DNA of 17,680 nucleotides from Proteobacteria bacterium UBA6921 (GTDB lineage Bacteria > Pseudomonadota > Gammaproteobacteria > SG8-11): contig DKAR01000177.1 in assembly GCA_002450895.1 (NCBI GenBank), positions 8,296 to 25,975 of the forward strand. The letters are read 5' to 3'. Numbering within the stretch: position 1 is the first letter of the stretch; every line of letters begins with the position of its first letter. Of the stretch, positions 14,223 to 17,680 are shown piece after piece. The notes beneath the pieces are model-generated. The model ran no database searches, was not told where the DNA came from, and worked only from the letters and a program-made list of their open reading frames with translations. The translations under genes and the position numbers were made by a program.

Positions 14223-15938
14223 ATGGGTATTTCCCGCCGAGAATTCCTACAAGTTTTGGCGGCTGCAAGTGTCGCTGGTATTGATGTTTTTGGAAAAGCT
14301 GGCGCAGCTTCAAACGATATTTACGACATACCTCAGTACGGTAACGTATCTGTTCTGCACTTCACCGATTGTCACGCGCAACTCTTACCAGTTTATTTTC
14401 GCGAGCCGCATATCAACATTGGTGTGGGCGATATGCGCGGCCAGCCGCCTCATCTGGTTGGAAAGCATCTCCTTAAGGCATACAACATTCCGCAGAATGC
14501 CATTGACGCCCATGCGCTGACATACCTTAATTTTGTTGAAGCCGCACGAAAATACGGCAAGGTCGGTGGTTTTGCCCATTTGATGACGCTGGTCAAAAAA
14601 CTCAAAGCAAATCGTCCAGGCGCCCTTCTCCTCGATGGAGGTGATAACTGGCAAGGATCAGCGACCTCGCTATGGACGCAAGGACAAGACATGGTCGACG
14701 CTTCCACGCTCCTGGGCGTAGATGCAATGACCGGCCACTGGGAGTTCACTTTCGGCGCCGAACGAGTCAAATCAATTCTCGGCAGCCCGTTTTTTGGTGG
14801 AAAGATTGAATTTCTGGCGCAGAACGTCGTTGACGCGGAATGGAATGAGCCCGTATTTAAACCATACGTCATCCGAGAAATTAATAAGGTCCCGGTCGCA
14901 ATTATCGGCCAGGCGTTCCCGTATACGCCCATTGCCAATCCGCGCCATCTGATTCCAGATTGGAGTTTTGGAATCAATGAGGAGCACATGCAGGAAATGG
15001 TTGATGCGGTTCGCGCCAAAGGAGCGCAAATCGTCTTAATTCTTTCCCACAATGGGATGGACGTAGATATCAAGATGGCGGGACGTCTTTCCGGCGTTGA
15101 CGTAATTCTCGGCGGGCACACCCACGACGCCATTCCCCGGCCCGTGTTGGTTGATTCTCCATCCGGAAAAACGTTGGTGACCAACGCCGGTTCAAACGGA
15201 AAGTTCCTCGCCGTACTCGATATGAAAGTTACTGGCGGCAAGTTGGCGGATTATCGCTACCGGCTTCTTCCAGTCTTCTCGAATATGTTGGCAGCCGATC
15301 CGGCGATGGTCGCACACATTGACAAGGTTCGCCGCCCATTCAAGGCAAAACTCGAAGAAAAGCTTGCCGTCACTGAAGACCTGCTCTACCGCCGAGGAAA
15401 CTTCAATGGAACGTTTGATCAGCTGATTCTCGACGCCTTGTTGAAAGAAAAAGATGCTGAAGTCGCGTTTTCACCGGGATTCCGCTGGGGAACCACTCTC
15501 CTTCCGGGAGATGCCATTACGTTTGAACACGTAATGGACCAGACTTCTATTACATATCCCGCGAGCACGATGAATGAAACCACCGGTGAGCGCATCAAGG
15601 AAATTCTTGAAGACGTCGCCGACAATCTGTTTAACTCCGATCCCTACTACCAACAGGGCGGAGATATGGTCCGTGTTGGTGGCATGAAGTACACGATCGA
15701 CCCGGAAGCCAAGATCGGCAAACGAATTTCGAACATGGAAATTAACGGGAAGCCGGTCCAGGCAGACAAGAAATACAAAGTTGCTGGCTGGGCGAGCGTT
15801 CAAGCTGGAGTCAAAGGCGAACCGATCTGGGATGTTGTTGCACGCCATTTGCGCGGAAAGAAAAACGTTTCCGTCAAATCGGTAAATGAGCCAGTAATCA
15901 AGGGAATCAACAATAATCCGGGATACGAGCCGCTCTAG
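14223..15938 (+). CDS. soxB: SoxB, dimanganese sulfate thiol esterase
   Basis: The 571-residue protein begins with a Tat signal (SRREFLQVLAAAS; R5-R6) and has the metallophosphatase core with SoxB-type ligands. These are D49 and H51 (HFTDCHAQLLP), D141 (LLLDGGDNWQGS), GHWEFT at 171-176 where 5'-nucleotidases have GNHE, H276 (SHNGMD) and GGHTHD at 297-302. The 5'-nucleotidase-type C-terminal domain follows. SoxB hydrolyses sulfate from S-sulfonated SoxY in the periplasm. GGAG at 14209-14212 precedes the ATG by ten bases. It is separated from soxXYZA by a terminator and so is likely its own transcript. It converges on lptG with 22 bases between stops. Confidence 0.97.
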   Translation: MGISRREFLQVLAAASVAGIDVFGKAGAASNDIYDIPQYGNVSVLHFTDCHAQLLPVYFREPHINIGVGDMRGQPPHLVGKHLLKAYNIPQNAIDAHALTYLNFVEAARKYGKVGGFAHLMTLVKKLKANRPGALLLDGGDNWQGSATSLWTQGQDMVDASTLLGVDAMTGHWEFTFGAERVKSILGSPFFGGKIEFLAQNVVDAEWNEPVFKPYVIREINKVPVAIIGQAFPYTPIANPRHLIPDWSFGINEEHMQEMVDAVRAKGAQIVLILSHNGMDVDIKMAGRLSGVDVILGGHTHDAIPRPVLVDSPSGKTLVTNAGSNGKFLAVLDMKVTGGKLADYRYRLLPVFSNMLAADPAMVAHIDKVRRPFKAKLEEKLAVTEDLLYRRGNFNGTFDQLILDALLKEKDAEVAFSPGFRWGTTLLPGDAITFEHVMDQTSITYPASTMNETTGERIKEILEDVADNLFNSDPYYQQGGDMVRVGGMKYTIDPEAKIGKRISNMEINGKPVQADKKYKVAGWASVQAGVKGEPIWDVVARHLRGKKNVSVKSVNEPVIKGINNNPGYEPL

Positions 15939-15960
15939 ACACGGCCAGTAAATTTCCTTT

Positions 15961-17025
15961 CTAAAACACTCGCCGGGAAAGCTGAATCGCAATTCCGGCG
16001 CAAATCAATCCCGGCAATAACGCTCCTATCACCGGGTTCAATTCGAAAACCAGCGTCGTATACGTGGAAAGCTGGTTGATTAAATAGAACGCAGCTCCAA
16101 ACAATGTGCCGGCAACAAGACGCTGGCCGGCGCTGACGGAACGCAATGGACCGAACGCAAACGGAACCGCGAGAAATACCATCAACCCGGTCACAAGCGG
16201 CGCTGCGATTTTAGACCACAAAGCTACTTCGTAACGATCTGCGTCCAACCCATTGTCATTCAGATAGGAAACATAGCGGTGCAATCCGCGCACCGATAGA
16301 GTGTCTGGCTTGACAACAACTACATTGAGAAGCTCCGGACTCAAGTGTGTATTCCATACGAGTTGTTCCTCTTTTTGCGTCGTCACGCCATCGTTCTGAA
16401 TCTGATGGTGAACGACATCCCGCAAAACCCACTGCTTCTTCCTGTATAGACCTTCGCGTGCATGCATCGTGGCACGCATTGTTTTCGCATCAACAAAATC
16501 GTACACACTGATGTCACTAAGTCGTCCGTCCGGAAGGATTTCGCGAACATTCACCACGCTCGTACCATCACGCGCCCAAAGACCGCTGTGCCCTTTGAGG
16601 CTGATTGACTCCGACATGGATACCATCCGCAATATTTGAGCTCGATGTTCCGCCTCAGGGGCAATTTTTTCCCCAATCACAGTAACCAGAACAACCATCA
16701 CCAAGCCAATTTTCATTACCGCCCAGGAAATTTGGCGGATGGAGATACCCGCCGCCCGCATGACGGTCAGCTCATTGTTACGCGCCAGCAAACCAAGGCC
16801 AGCTACTGAACCGATTAATGCTGCGATTGGGAAAATCTGATAGAGCAACCGCGGCAGAGACAGGACAACATACTGGCCGGCTTGTGCAAGACCGTAGCTG
16901 CCCTTGCCAATATCATTCAGCTCGTCCATAAAAGCGAAAAATCCAAACAGGCCCAAAAGTACGAAAACTACGATCGCCGTGTGAATGGCGATTGTCGATG
17001 CAATGTATCGCTCCAGTATCCGCAC
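15961..17025 (-). CDS. lptG: LptG, LPS export ABC transporter permease
   Basis: The 354-residue length fits LptG. Three N-terminal membrane helices are present (about 10-32, 55-85, 95-120, containing ARNNELTVMRAAGIS). A periplasmic beta-jellyroll follows, then three C-terminal helices (MVFLAVPFAFGPLRSVSAGQR onward). With LptF and the ATPase LptB it extracts lipopolysaccharide from the inner membrane and pushes it to LptC-LptA. I chose the GTG at 17025 because it gives the family N-terminus VRILERYIAS, five bases after the lptF stop. The longer in-frame extension overlaps lptF and looks unlike LptG. No clear Shine-Dalgarno is present, so coupling to lptF is likely. Confidence 0.93.
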   Translation of the reverse strand: MRILERYIASTIAIHTAIVVFVLLGLFGFFAFMDELNDIGKGSYGLAQAGQYVVLSLPRLLYQIFPIAALIGSVAGLGLLARNNELTVMRAAGISIRQISWAVMKIGLVMVVLVTVIGEKIAPEAEHRAQILRMVSMSESISLKGHSGLWARDGTSVVNVREILPDGRLSDISVYDFVDAKTMRATMHAREGLYRKKQWVLRDVVHHQIQNDGVTTQKEEQLVWNTHLSPELLNVVVVKPDTLSVRGLHRYVSYLNDNGLDADRYEVALWSKIAAPLVTGLMVFLAVPFAFGPLRSVSAGQRLVAGTLFGAAFYLINQLSTYTTLVFELNPVIGALLPGLICAGIAIQLSRRVF

Positions 17026-17030
17026 GATAG

Positions 17031-17680
17031 TCAGACCATTTGCCGCTTGCGACGCATCCAGCCCTGCTGATGGGCAACCATCGCAAGGATGGTGGCCACC
17101 AGCGCGCCATGAACCCACCACATTCCAATGGCTGGATCGATCACCCCACGCTGAACCCAGCTCTGAGCGACGCCCATCATATTGTTGTAGATCACATAGA
17201 TCAGAATCGCCCCGAGCAACCGCGCATAGCGTCCTTCACGAGGCGACGTGCGACTCACGAGAACGCCAAGGAAACCAAGCAAAAGCACAGACAGCGGCAT
17301 CGAGATTCGCCGCTGAAGTTCTGCCATATCGCCCGCTTCCTTCGAGGCCATCAGTTCAGTCGTGGATTTGGAATCGCGGCGACGTCCACGCGCCTGCACT
17401 TCCTTCGACTCGAGGCGAACCGAGGCCTTTTGATATTCGTGAACGCGAAATCCTTCGGCGCCTGGATTTCCTTCATAACGTCGCCCGTTTACGAGAACCA
17501 GGAAATGCTCGCCCGTATCGGCATCGATTTGCTCATATCCATGCTCGGCAGAAAAAAGTGAAGTCTCGTTGCCGAGGTTTCGCTGGATGAATACGCGATT
17601 CATCTGCCGCTTTTCCGGTGTCAGTGACTCCACATAAAACACACTTCGATCCGCGCCAATTTCGCGAAATTGCCCGGCAC
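17031..17680 (-). CDS. lptF: LptF, LPS export ABC transporter permease (partial)
   Basis: Only the C-terminal part is in the window; the gene continues past the right edge, and the visible frame is open to base 17680 (it begins AGQFREIGADRS). It contains the end of the periplasmic jellyroll (RVFIQRNL, then YEGNPGAEGFRVHEY) and the last membrane helices (LSVLLLGFLGVLVSRTSPREGRYARL). The RTSPREGRYARLL stretch is typical of LptF. It acts with LptG and LptB in LPS export. The stop is five bases before lptG. The true start lies outside; an internal GTG at 17642 is not a start. Confidence 0.93.
   Translation of the reverse strand, partial: AGQFREIGADRSVFYVESLTPEKRQMNRVFIQRNLGNETSLFSAEHGYEQIDADTGEHFLVLVNGRRYEGNPGAEGFRVHEYQKASVRLESKEVQARGRRRDSKSTTELMASKEAGDMAELQRRISMPLSVLLLGFLGVLVSRTSPREGRYARLLGAILIYVIYNNMMGVAQSWVQRGVIDPAIGMWWVHGALVATILAMVAHQQGWMRRKRQMV

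Noticed and set aside
14450..15241. Long open frame of about 263 codons on the strand opposite soxB.
   Set aside because: soxB is certain in this region; the opposite frame has no recognisable domain, no ribosome site and is rich in Ser/Arg/Pro typical of an antisense shadow.
17026..17121. N-terminal extension of lptG overlapping lptF.
   Set aside because: The added residues are out-of-frame lptF and do not resemble LptG; the GTG at 17025 gives the family N-terminus.

Overview
The window reads as a chromosomal segment from a chemolithotrophic, flagellated, sulfur-oxidising member of the Pseudomonadota, most likely a gammaproteobacterium. The reasons are a periplasmic thiosulfate-oxidation operon (soxXYZA plus soxB), cytoplasmic sulfur-carrier genes (tusA, dsrE2), flagellar outer-ring genes of the FlgP/FlgT type, and Gram-negative envelope genes (bepA, lptF/lptG, fadL, an RND pump). 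No tRNA, rRNA, CRISPR array, transposase or integrase was seen, and nothing indicates a recent mobile insertion. Genus cannot be named from what is visible.

Layout. (1) Bases 47-3155 form a motility-flavoured block: a single-domain PilZ protein (+), facing flgT and flgP (- strand, overlapping by ATGA), and an exported von Willebrand A-like protein (+) divergent from flgP. The flgP/vWA intergenic region carries a good sigma-28 (FliA)-type promoter for flgP and a weaker one facing the vWA gene. (2) Bases 3206-9948 hold five consecutive minus-strand genes. Transcription order is tusA, dsrE2, an RND periplasmic adaptor, an RND permease (overlapping the adaptor by ATGA) and a FadL-type outer-membrane channel, ending at a clear intrinsic terminator. 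(3) bepA, a periplasmic M48 metalloprotease with a TPR tail, is divergent from tusA. (4) Bases 11892-14004 are soxX-soxY-soxZ-soxA, closed by an intrinsic terminator; soxB follows with its own upstream region. (5) lptG and the 3' part of lptF (- strand, converging on soxB) run off the right edge.

How it fits together. SoxXA attaches thiosulfate to the C-terminal Cys of SoxY on the SoxYZ carrier, and SoxB hydrolyses off sulfate. No soxCD is visible, so sulfane sulfur left on SoxY would have to go elsewhere. The tusA-dsrE2 pair next door encodes persulfide carriers that usually feed cytoplasmic sulfur oxidation (rDsr or sHdr). Their co-direction with an RND pump and a FadL channel suggests, as inference only, an envelope route for sulfur or hydrophobic sulfur compounds. 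The tusA and soxB upstream regions share the 11-mer TTGCTTGCATG, in both cases 18 bases (measured from its TTGCAT) before a -10-like hexamer. That hints at common control of the two sulfur units. This shared element and the five-gene row are the observations most worth following up.
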